Below, in pieces: positions 12,318 through 24,416 of a stretch of DNA of 64,000 bases. This DNA is from Pinus tabuliformis (Eukaryota; Streptophyta; Pinopsida; Pinales; Pinaceae), in the NCBI GenBank assembly GCA_031772625.1, contig CM062814.1, positions 822,500,757 through 822,564,756 on the forward strand, given 5' to 3'. The translations under genes and the position numbers were made by a program. A model generated the notes under the pieces. It searched no databases. It saw nothing but the letters and a program-made list of their open reading frames with translations, and had not been told where the DNA came from. Each line of letters opens with the position of its first letter. Positions within the stretch are counted from its first letter, which is position 1.

Positions 12318-15300
12318 CTGCATCAAAGCAAACAAATGTCACAAAGATTTAGTAGGGTATTGAAGAGAATTAAATAGTACATCAGAACTAATCCTTTTCC
12401 ACAGCTGTACCAACTACAAAAGACTTTCATAAAAGTATGCAACATAGAGGAAAGACAAAACTGTTTCCAAGAATCTTTTCTCTAAAGAGACACAAGTCAT
12501 TTCCATCTATCTATTACATGGATGAAAACCAATGATAGAATGTAAAAAAATGGATTTAAAAATAAAAACTATTTAATACGTAAATACAAAAAAACTGAAA
12601 ATATATATTAAAATAAAAAATAAACTATAGCAACCAAATCTGCTGTTAATGCATTGTCATCCTTCTTCCTCTACATTTGGCAGCATATTTCGTCCTAAAC
12701 ACAATGTTGAAAGGTGATATGCTAGGAACATTTCCATGCCATAAATGAGCATAAACCTGTGAAAGAAACTTAAGATTAGAAAAAAAATTATCCACAGAAG
12801 TAATTTTCTATTGTAAGCTAACCTAGCCTAGCTCTAGTGATCCCCACTTTTGCATCTACTCTCTATAGTGGGTCTTCCCACTAAACACCAAAATTTTAAA
12901 GAAGTATGCCATGTTGGAATTTCCATGCATCCTAGGTTAGGTCTATGCCCTAGCTAGGAACACAAACACACTAGAGATGCCCAACAATAAAGTACTTTTC
13001 ACAACAGAATATAACAGCAATGAGATCAATAACAGTACACAAGATTTTATGGCCCAAAGTGCATTCCTTATTAGTCCATCAATAAGAAAACCATAGGGCT
13101 CATGTACCAAGGATTATGGCCCTTTACAAATCCCAATACAATGCTATAATACAAGTCTATCCTTTGATTAAAACTCTAGGGTTGAGGCCATTTCCTTTAG
13201 GCTCTCATTTGCCCAAAATCAAGTACACCTACAACTATCAAATCAATACTATTGAAGCATTACCAGGGCTTAACCAGCCCGCCATAAATCATCAATCAAT
13301 AAACTACTTACCTGGGCATGCTCCTTTACCCCAAGGTCCTCTTGCTTGTTGTTGTCCTCTGCAACCAGTCCTCCTGCTGTCACCATGTTGAGGCTGTGAA
13401 AATTCCTAAACCCGGAATCCCTACTGCAGCAAACTGATGTTACTTCTCCTAATTGTTAATCCATACAAGTTATTTATTGTGTTCTACTATAAATATCGAA
13501 GTAAATACAACTGCAACATTCACTATTTAAAATAATATGCTGAAACAAGAAACTGAACAGGAAAAATATACAACACAATGACAAAGTTATTTTTGGAAAA
13601 ATGTCCCTGGAAAAACCCAATACGGGAAAACTGATGCAACAAATGAGGGTTTCTTTATTATTCTTCAGTAAAAATCTCATGTACAAGATACAACTAGCAG
13701 AATAGAAGAGGATTCTCTGTGAGAAATTCTACAGACACTTCTCGACGAGTTTCTGATCCAGGAGAGAACCTGTTGCCCCCTCGGTGTCTCACTGCATCAA
13801 CCCCTGCATGAGAACTACGTTGTCCCAGCGTCACACTGCCTCTGCACTGTCCTCTGCATCACAGCCTTTGGGATGTCCTCCTTCTGCTCTATGTCTTTTG
13901 CTCCTAACCTCCATATTGATGTTGATACCCTCTCTCTCTCCTTCTCACCTGCAACTCTCCCTCTGATTCGATTCTCTTTCCGAACTTCGACCAGTGAGAA
14001 AATCGATCTTACTCAGGTAACTGAGTATCTAGCTCTGGTGTTATTTACAAATGCCCCTCGATGTCCTTCTTATAATCTTCCAGTTGAGAACCAACGGCCG
14101 AGATTAGATTCTAATCAATAGCTCAGATCATTTGGACTCGATCTTCGTCTTCTTCTAGAAGTTATACTCACAGTTTAGATTAATACCCATTAATTATTTT
14201 AATTTCCTAAGTTTAGACTTAAGGTCCCATTAAAAATAATTAATTATTTTAATAAAACATTCTCCAGGTGGAATTTCCCAAAATGATTTCTAGGTATTGT
14301 GGAATACATATGTCTAAGCCTCCCTACAAAATTTGAGACTTAGAGCACATCCGATGCTACCAGAAATCAACACTCCCTCTTAGCGAGGAATGTGCTCTAG
14401 CAATGCAACCTGTCGAAGCATCACCTTGTTCTGTAACATCTCCCTCTGTGTTGTTGATGTCTGACATCACTACCCACCAACCACTGTGCAAATGCTACAT
14501 CTGTACTGCTACTAACCCTGCCACTGCCCACACTGCATCTGTACTGCAACTCTCTCTCATTCCTTGCCACTGTAACTGAGAAATTACTTGTTTCTATTAC
14601 TGAAACGGATTCTCTACCATACCCATCTGCTCTCTAAACTGAATGAACTTAGCTCTTCCTAGAGCCTTTGTGAGTACATCTGCTACTTGATCTCCTGTGG
14701 GGACATACTGCAGTTGTACTGCCCCACGCTGAACATAGTCTCTGATAAAGTGACATCTGATATCAATGTGTTTTGACCGATCATGAAATATTGGATTCTC
14801 AGAGAGTTTGATACAACTTTGATTATCGCAGTAAATCCTAGTCGCTTCCATCCTTTTTCTAAATAAACTCACAAGTAGTTTTCTAAGCCATATAGCTTCA
14901 CACATAGTTGTGTTGGCTGCCATATATTTAGCTTCTGTTGAGCTCAGAGCTACCGACTTCTACTTCTTGCTGCACCAAGAGATCATTCTTGATCCAACAC
15001 TGAAGCAGTAACCAGAGGTACTTTTCCAGTCTACTAAACTACCTGCCCAATCTGCATCTGTGAATCCATTCAATCTGACGTCATCCCCTCCGGAGTATTT
15101 CAACCCATATCTGACTGTTCCACGCACATACCTCAGAATGTTCCTAGCAGTTGCCCAATGTACCCTTTTCGATTCCACCACGAATTGACTAAGGGTGTTG
15201 ATAGCGAAGAAAATGTCTGGCCTAGTGTTGACCAGATACATGAGCGACCCAATGAGTTGGTTGTACAAGGTGGGGTCCACCTCCTTGTCTCCTGATGCAT

Positions 15301-18300
15301 CTATTTTCTTCCAATTGGTGATCATGGGAGTAGCCATGGGCTGACAATCCTACATATTAAATCTCTTCAAAAAATTTGTAGCATATCTTCCTCGCCCAAG
15401 GAAGATCTCCCCATTCTTCTGCCAAACTTCCAACCCTAGAAAATAATGCATCAACCCCATATCCTTCATGTCGAATTCTGCTTCAAGATTCTTCTTGCAG
15501 TCTTGTATGAGCCTAGATGACCCTGTTAAAAACAAGTCATCCACATATAATACCAGAATAAGTGGCTCATTCTCTACCATTAAATAGTAGAGATTGGGAT
15601 CAGCATCACTCTTGACGAATCCCAACTGCTGCAAGTAACTATCAATCCGACCATACCATGCTCTGGGTGCCTGCTTGAGCCCATACAGGGCTTTCTTTAA
15701 TCTGCACACATGAGTTCTCTTTTCATGCGTTTCAAAGCCTTCGGGTTGTTCTATATACACCTCTTCTTCTATCACCCCGTTCAGAAATGTTGTCTTGACA
15801 TCCATCTAGTTTTTTTCCCATCCCATTTGAGCTGTTAGGAATAAACCAGATCTGATAGAGGTATATCAGCCTACTAGGGCGAAGGTTTCTTCATAGTGTA
15901 TTCCTTCTTTCTGTGCGTACCCTTTTGCCACAAACCTAGCCTTGTACTTTTCTATATTGCCATCTGCAGCATACTTGATTTTGTAGATCTACCTTGATCC
16001 TACAACTGATCTATCCTTTGGTCTAAGTACTACTTCCCAGACATCATTCGTCATGATAGAACTATACTCCTTCTACCATGGCATTCACCCAAACTTGGTG
16101 TTGAACGACTTCCTGAAAGCTAGAGGGTTCTTCAACCTGTGCTACCAAGGCTTGTTATCTACCAGGTTGTCTACGTTGCCTCTTCTCGGTTCTGGGAGCT
16201 CCAACAAACTCCTCTGTGTCCCTCAGCATCTGTCGTACTTCCCTGCTGGTTCTACCATTGGTGGTGGGAGGCTCAATCAACTCCTCCTCCTAGTCATGTT
16301 GTTCCATCTACTGAGAACTATCTGGATTTCCTTCTTCTAAGGAAATGTTGGTACTAGTTACTGCACTCGATCCAGGTGTCTGTCCTCCTGCCTATCCTCC
16401 TTGCTGCCCCTGCTGCTACTAGACTAATGGAACATCCACTGACTGACCTTCTGCTGGCATCTCTCAAGATTTCCTGAAAGCTCTATCCCCCATGAACTTC
16501 GCATCTCGTCTCACTACAATCTTCCAGCTGCTAGGAATGTAGATTCTATATGCTTTTGAGGTCTCGTTATATCCTATGAGGTACCCCTCTTCTGTAGTTC
16601 GATCCAGTTTACTGCCCTTCTCGTCTAGAATGTGACAATATGCCACGCTTCCAAATATCTTGAGATGACTTGCTTCTGGCTTCTTCCCTATGAAGACATC
16701 TTCGGCCATTCTCTTCCCCAACGCTCTATGAGGAGTTCTATTCTGGATATATGTCGTTGTGTTGCAAACCTCTGCCCATAAGAATCTAGGCAAGTCTTGA
16801 TCATACAACATAGCTTTTGCTGCCCCAACAATAGTTCTATTTTCCACTCTGTTACTCCATTCTGCTCTAGATTATATGGAGTTTTCCATTCTTTTTTATG
16901 CCCTCCTTTGTGCAAAAAATTGTGAAGTCTTTCCCTGTATATTCTCCACCATTATCTGAACGCAATACCTTTATCTTTTTCCCTGTCATGTTTCAACGAG
17001 AGCCTTAAACTCTCTGAATCGATCAAAGACCTCATCCTTGGTCTTTAAGAAATAGATCCAGGTTTTTCTAGAGTGATCATTAATAAAGGCGACGAAGTAT
17101 TCACCACCACTAAGAGCTCTTGTGGATTTTGAGTGTATCAATCCCAATACACATTCTACTCTATTGTTGCTTCTGGAAAAAGATGCTTTAGCGTACTTCC
17201 CTAGTATGCATCCTCTGAATAAATCATCATGCTCAATACTAAGGATTGGAACTCTTGTAATAGTCTCTATGAGCATCCTTAGTGCATCATGGTGTAAGTG
17301 TCCCATTCGCCTGTGCCATAATTCATTCAATTCCTTTTCACCATTATGATTGTTGCCCCTCAGTGCCATTAGAGACTCGAGCTGCAACCTATACAGTATG
17401 TTGCTTCGAGCTCCAATTTGTCTTTTCTTCTTCCATCTCGGATGTTTGACATATTCTTCCTTTCAAATGAAGTATACATCGCATCCCTTGTCCTATAACT
17501 GGGACACTAAAATCAGATTCATTCCTAACCCAGGCACATGCAGAACATTGGTGGCTCGAATGCTAGTTCCTGCTTCTGTCTGAAATGCTATGGTGCCTCT
17601 CCCTACTGGAGTACACTTTGTTCTATTTCCCATAGTAATCTAGAAGTCTGTTCTTCTTGATAGCTCAAGAAATATTCTCGCACTCCAATCATATGGGCTG
17701 AAGCCCCGCTATCAATGTACCAAACATCTGCTGACATTGAACTTGCTAAGCATGTGAATTCTTCTTCTAATCTGGAAGATGACTGGGAGACATCTTGAGT
17801 TTCCATCTTTGTGTTATTTTTCTAATGATCTTTGACGCTATCCTGCCCTAGCAACTGCCAGCATAAAATTGTGTCCCATTAGAAAAACCTCTTCGCTGAA
17901 GCTTTTGTTGCGCTGCTCCCTCTGTCGCTGGCAAATCTCGATATAGCAATCTTACTTCTCTATTGACTCACTCAAAGAGAGATTTCCCTCGAAAATCTAG
18001 CTCTCCTGCCCTGAACTACCCAAACCCTCTAGGGATTCGAATTGTTGCCTTTGCAGGAATTTCGAATTCCCTTCTTCCTTCAGTGTTGGGTCTTTCGGTT
18101 TTATTCTTCTTGCTTCACTTGCAGCTCTGATACCACGTGAAAATTCCTAAACCCGAAATCCCTACTGCAACAAACTGATGTTACTTCTCCTACTTGTTAA
18201 TCCATACAAGTTATTTACTGTGTTCTACTATAAATATCGAAGCAAATACAACTGCAACATTCACTATTTAAAATAATATGCCAAAACAAGAAACTCAACA

Positions 18301-21059
18301 GGGAAAATATACAACACAATGACACAGTTATTTTTGGACAAATGTCCCTGGAAAACCCCTATGTGAGAAAACCAGTTCAGCAGATGAGGGTTTCTTTATT
18401 ATTCTTCAGCAAAAATCTCATGTACAAGATACAACCAATAGAATAGAAGAGGATTCTCTGTGAAAAATTTTACAGACACTTGTCGACGAGTTTCTGATCC
18501 AGGAGATGATCCGGATTTAAACAAGAACGCAACAAATTACAAACATAACCATAAATACAGAGATGCAGCAGAAACAATACTTCATTTCATTAATGTAAAA
18601 TACTGAAATATGCTTACAAACAGAAATGGAAATAAACCAGCTAGGGCGATGGTAGCTTATCTTTGAGAAGAGATGTGGCGGCTACATGCCTCTGAATTGA
18701 GTTACAATGAGGCTCGAAGACCTATTTATTGTTAAGAAACAATGGAAAACCCTAAACATCCAAAAACCTAACCCTAGAAGATGAAATGCCAAACTATGGG
18801 CCCCGTTTTGGGTAAATTGGTACATCAACTTCCTGGGGTCGTAACTTTGGCATACGATCTCCGTTTCACGCGCACAATAGCTCGTTAGAAAGATCTATCC
18901 AAGGACTACAACTTTGGGAAGAGCAACATCAGTCCATGGACCCAAGTTGCTCCCAGATTTCCCAAAAAAACGTCATTTAGGGCCTCAAAATGGCTCCGGA
19001 AGTTCAGGACCCGAAAAACTGCTAAAAATAGTAAATTGTGCTACAATTAAGCAAACTAAAAAATTGAGAGACACAGTTGTGGGGGTCCAAGTGGGATAGG
19101 TGAGTGGCCACCAACATGCACCTGGATCATTCCTCCCCCCTTAGGAAGTAATGGTCCCCATTGCGTTGAGTTCCTCCATCTGCTGAACTTGGTCCCTGGT
19201 GAGCTGTTCTGCAATCTCTGATGTGTCCAGTAATGGTGGGAAGCATGGTCGAGAGCGGTCCACATTGAACACTTGGTGCAAGCGAAGAAATGGGGGAATG
19301 TTGTGCTCCAAAGCATTGTTTCCCACAGCCTTGGTACTGGTGTGAGGACCATATCGGAGTGGTCTGAGCTTCTGATGGGCTCTTGTAAGGCGTTCTTTCT
19401 GCAGATGCAACCAGACTTTGTCGCCCACTTGAAACTTGTGTGGTACCTGATAGTGCAACGGTGTCCCTGTGGGTGAGGAGAAGATGTTCCTATCGTCTTT
19501 CATGACTGTATCCATCTGTTGTTGTCGCTGCGTGGAGGAACCCTTCGCGGGGGCCAAGGGTTTGGCGACGATCTTCCCCTTACTTTGGGAGCGAACCAAA
19601 TAGAAAATGAATTTCCTAGTCTGGGAGATGAGCTTGCTGCATTTCTTAGCAGTGATCAAAGAGGTGGCGATAGGTGGGGCTACCTCCGGTATCCTGTATA
19701 ATGAATTACCCAAAGAAATAATAACAGCGCGAGGCCTTGACTCATACACAGCATGTCGCCTCCACAAGTATGGCTGGCCTAATAATACATCACAAACATC
19801 CAGAGGTGCAACATCACACAATACCTCGTCTGTGAAGGGCTTGATGTTGTAGGGAAGGCGGCACTGTTGGCGAACTCGGAGATCTCGTCCTTCGTGAAGC
19901 CACCCGATACTATACGGCTACGGGTGTGGTGTAGTCGGTAGGCCCAACCGCTTCACAACCTCTGCTGAAATGAGGTTCTTTTGGCTGCCACTGTCGACAA
20001 TGAATTGCAGCGGTGAACCCTTCACCCACATCTGTGAGTGGAAAAGACGCTCCCCCTCCTCTGGGTCTTCGAGCTCATTCTTCTGGATCTTGGCGGTGGC
20101 AACAGTGGCGCTGGGCTCTGCGTCAATGATCTGCTTCCCTTTGCCATTCCCCTTGTCGGGTTCTGACTCAGGGTCGGAACATGCATCTGATTCTGAAGCC
20201 TTCAACTCGGCCACCAGCAACTGCTTGGTCCGACACTCACTTGTGTTGTGAGTGGGGCTCTTATGGAACTCACACCACTTTCTTGTGTCCTTCTTTGGCT
20301 TCGTGGTGTTGTTCTTTTCTTGCGGCTTCAACGGGTTTTCTTGGGTCACCCCGCCTTGGCTTTGTCCTTTGTTCTTCGGATTCGCAGATCCAAAGTCTCA
20401 CTTCTTTTGTTTAAACTTCTGCTTGATTTTGACAGCGTATCGGTACACCGTGCCAAGTGAGGAGATGTTCAGGAACTCCATCTCGTCCTGGATGTATCTA
20501 TGTAGGCAGCTGCGGTATTTGAGTACCGAATGTAGCTCAGAATCCTTGATACCCAACTGTGTGCGAAGGGTATGAAAAATGTTTGTGAACTCCGGCACAT
20601 GTTCCCTTCCCTGCTACAGCGTGGTCCACTTTATGTATTTGTCCTCATAGCTTTTGACAAGGTAGTACTGCTCCTTGATGGCATCCCGAAATGAATTCCA
20701 AGTGGGTGCGGCTAAAAATAGTGAGCCCATACTTTCATCCTTCTCAGTGTTGCAGGAATCGCCCCCCCCCCCCGGATCCGAGGCCGGAATCGCGTCCCGT
20801 ACGGAAGCGTTCTGGAACCTCTCCCCGAAGCGCGATTCCAATTTTCTGAAGCGCGATTCCGTTTTAAAAAAACGATTCCTGGAATTATGGAAGCGGCTGC
20901 CCGGATCCGCGCTTCGGAGGGCGCTTCGGGCCTCCGGAAGCGCAACGCTTCAGGCCCGGAAGCGCACGCTTCACGAGGCCCGGAAGCGCGCTTCCACTAA
21001 CCTCCGCGCGGGCAGCATTTAACTTGGTTTTTTTTTTTTTTTTTTTTTAAAAGTTCACT

Positions 21060-21507
21060 TAAGTTAGCATGAGGGGGTGGGTTAGGGTGAGGTTAGGGTT
21101 AGTTTAGGGTGAGTTTAGAAAAGAATAAAGCCCCCATTCTCTTCTCATTTTCTCACTTTGAGTTTATGAGAGTTGGAGAAGAGAAGAGAGGAGAGGAGAA
21201 GAGAAGAGAGGAAAGGAGAGGAGAAGAGAGGAGAGCTTGGAGGAGTGAAGAAGGAGGAGCTAGGAGAAGGAGGAGGAGCTTGGAGCAAGAGCTTGCAGGA
21301 CTTCATCTACAAGAGCTAAAGAGGTAAGTTCAAACCCCAAACTCCCTTGTTTTTTTGAAAAAAAAATTGTATTTTTCTCCTCCCTCTCCTACTCTTTCCC
21401 ATTGTTTCTACTTGCTCCTTTATTTACAGGTTGTCCACCACCTATATCCATATTCCAAGATGGTGTTCTTTTGGCTTCTATGTATCATTCCACTCTTGGT
21501 TTTAATG
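21060..21507 (+). promoter_or_regulatory. H2a leader: GA-rich 5'UTR and leader intron
   Basis: A TTAGGG-like stretch (21070-21118) is followed by a purine-rich GAGAAGAGAGGAGAGG run (21178-21300). A probable 5'UTR intron follows at 21324-21429 (GAG/GTAAGT to TTATTTACAG). It ends shortly before the ATG pair at 21505 and 21508. The exact transcription start cannot be read from the sequence. Confidence 0.6.
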
Positions 21508-23971
21508 ATGGCAAGGGTGAGGAATAGAGGGGAAGAGGAAGGGGATGAACTTGGTGACCCAATGTATGATGAGGAGGAAGGGTTTGAAGAGGAAGGGGAT
21601 GAACTTGAAGGGGACACTGAAGCACAAGATGGGAAAGGTACAACAACACCCTTGTGGAATTATGTGACCAAACTTGATGGGGGAAAGGGTGGTGGATCTT
21701 ACAAATGGATGTGCCCTCATGATTGTCATGGAGGAAAACCATATTGTGGTTCATATACCCGTCTGAGGAGGCATCTTTGTGGGGTGCTGGACAGTGATGA
21801 AAAAAAGGGTTCTGTGGGGGTACAAATTTGCCCAAAAATTTCAGCTGAACAAAGAACAAAATACATCCAAATAGAGATGGCTGCACAACAAAAAAACAAG
21901 AAACAAAAAACTCATTCTGAATCAAGTGCAACCTCTAAATTTGGTAGTTGCCCATCTCCTCATGGTACTTTTGCAACCTCTGGAGGTAGAAAAACAATAG
22001 GGGATTTCCTTAATGTTGCTGGGAGGGATGATGTGGATGGAAAGATAGTCCGTTTTCTTTGTGCTTGCGGTGTACCATTCAATGTGCTTCGCTCTCCCTA
22101 TTGGCATGAAATGGTAAAGGCCATCAATGAAGCCCCAAAAGGATACAAGGCCCCCAACTATGAGAAAGCTAGAACAGTGTTATTAGAAAGAGAAAAAGCT
22201 AAGGTTCAAAGAGCTTTGACACGTTTTACACATGAGTGGGTGGATTCTGGGGTATCCATTGTATCAGATGGGTGGACAAATATTAGAAACCAACATTTGA
22301 TAAATGTTCTTGGTGTTTCTTCTAGTGGTGCAGTATTTATTGCATCTCATGACTCCTCCTCCATCAGTGCAACTGCACAAAACATTGCAGATCTCCTATT
22401 GAAATCAATCAAAGATGTTGGTCCGAATAATGTGGTTCAAGTGATCACAGATAATGCAGCAAATTGTAAGTTAGCAGGAAAAATTATTGAGCGTACTCAT
22501 CCACACATCTTTTGGTCTGGGTGCCTGGTTCACACATTGAACCTTTTGATGCATGATATTGTGAAACACAAAGATTGTGGGTGGATTGCTGAGGTTTACA
22601 GGAAAGGGAAGCAGCTCATTAAATTCATCACAGGGCATACAAGGGTAAACTACTTCTATGGCACTTACTCCAAGTTGCAATTGCTTAAAATTGCAAAGAC
22701 AAGATTTGCTAGTTATTACCTCACCTTTAGGCGGCTAGTGAGGGTGAGACAAGCTTTAACTAATCTGGTGTGTGCTGAAACATGGGATGAAATTAACACT
22801 GACACAGATGGTGCTAATGAAGTCAAGGACACTGTTCTTGACAGTTACTTTTGGTCACAGGTTAAATATGTTTTGCAATTCACCAAACCAATTTATTACA
22901 TGATCAAGTTTGCAGATTCAGATCGACCAGTAATTGGGGAGGTGTATGAGCAAATGGATAGCATGTTGGGGCAGATTAAAGACATTGTTGAGCCTAGAGA
23001 TACCACCTTGTACAATTATATTCGTGAAGAGGTGGAAAACCGATGGGATATGCTAAATGTTCCATTGCATGCATTAGCATATGTTTTGACACCTAAATAC
23101 TATCATCCATCATGGCTTTCAAAACCAGCACCTGGGGGGGGAAGCAGGAAAAAACCACACCAAGATAAAGAGGTTCACGAAAAATATATGGCTGCATTGA
23201 GTAGATTAATCCCTGATAATGAGGAGGCTGCATTGGTACGGAGACAGGTGAGCAACTATACGAGCAACACTGGTCCATTTGGGAGCATGCATGCAATTCA
23301 AGATCGAGAGCATTTTTCTGCTCTTGAGTGGTGGAACATGCATGGAGGGCCTACTCCACTTCTACAGAGTTTGGCATTGCGGGTGCTATCACAGGTGGTA
23401 AACACTTCTTCTGCAGAGAGGTGTTGGAGCTCTTATTCTTTCATCCACAGTGTTAAAAGGAACAGGTTGAATTTAGACTGGGCAGAGAGCCTGGTTTATG
23501 TTCATTACAACTTGCGATTGTTGTCCCATTACTGTGAAGATGCAAAGTCTAATAAAGACTTGTTGACTTGGGACAAGAATCCAGAGGAGCCCAATTTGGA
23601 GGATGGAGTGTTGCGACTAGAGCAATTAGAGGATTCTCTTATCCAGGTATGTCCATTGTGGTATGAATTTTCCAATTTTCCCTTATAAAGCATTTCTCTA
23701 ATTCATGTTTTTAATTTTTTTGTTAACTAGTGTTTTTTTTTTGCATGAATTTTTTGAGCGATTCTAGGATGATGACATGGGTGTTGATATGCCATTGCCA
23801 CCACCCCCATCTGGTCCCTTGGTTTCTAGGTTCCATGGTTCAACACCAACGGCAAGGGGTTCTTCTTCATCAGTTCCAGTGCCACGACTTACACAGGGAC
23901 CATCTTCTTCATTGCCACCACGTGGAGTCCCGCCATCACGTTCTATTCGTGGTGGAAGGAGGAGAGATTAG
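21508..23971 (+). CDS. H2a hAT transposase, apparently intact
   Basis: This is a nuclear cut-and-paste transposase of about 780 residues in two coding exons, 21508-23646 and 23768-23971. They are separated by a phase-0 intron (CAG/GTATGT to GATTCTAG). I chose the start at MARVRNRG because upstream codons fall in the leader intron; the ATG at 21505 is equally possible. In order it has an acidic N-terminus, a BED zinc finger (WMCPHDCHGG, YTRLRRHLCG, QICPK) and DUF659 with IVSDGWTNIRN and VITDNAANC, the two catalytic Asp. Then comes the hATC domain with the conserved Glu in TSSAERCWSSYSF and VHYNLRLLSHY. The tail is proline- and serine-rich, ending RGGRRRD. No stop or frameshift was seen. Confidence 0.93.
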
Positions 23972-24403
23972 TAGATATATTCACAATCTACTTCTTTTTG
24001 TCATAGATTACTCATTAGACTTGTAGACTTGTGAATTTGAATTTTGAACCTTTTTGGCTTGGCGGTGACCAAGTGACATATTTTGTAAACATTATTATTT
24101 GAATTTTGGACATGACAAATGTTGACAGTTGCTCACTTGCTAGATAAATCATAATATGCTCTATGTTTTATGTTTTATAATATGCTTAAATGTTTTATGT
24201 TTTATAATATGCTTAAAAATTTGATGTATGTTTGTAATAGCTAGAATATAGATGATTGTTGTACATACTAGTAACTACAATGGAATCATGGATGCCATAT
24301 CTATCTTGATTTATGCAAAAATATGCATGTTTTCATGTCTTCTACAATTAATTTGGTATTTGGGATGTTTGTTTTGAGTATAAATGCAAAAAAATATAAA
24401 AAA

Positions 24404-24416
24404 ATATATATATATA
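24404..24416. repeat. Short TA tract in H2a
   Basis: A short TA run lies directly inside the right CGCTTC-rich subterminal region of H2a, about 110 bp from its 3' end. Confidence 0.8.

Noticed and set aside
13395-14372. Possible plus-strand genes at 13784-14121 and the matching 25575-25928
   Set aside because: Both are the same LTR sequence of one Copia read in sense to the window; the repetition is explained by the LTR pair.
21066-21118. TTAGGG-like repeats suggesting an interstitial telomere
   Set aside because: Only a few degenerate words occur (GGTTAGGGTGAGGTTAGGG) within the leader of hAT H2a; the plant telomere unit TTTAGGG is not tandemly repeated.
21485-21931. Long antisense frames opposite the H2a transposase
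   Set aside because: They are shadows of the coding strand, whose domains and codon pattern are clear.
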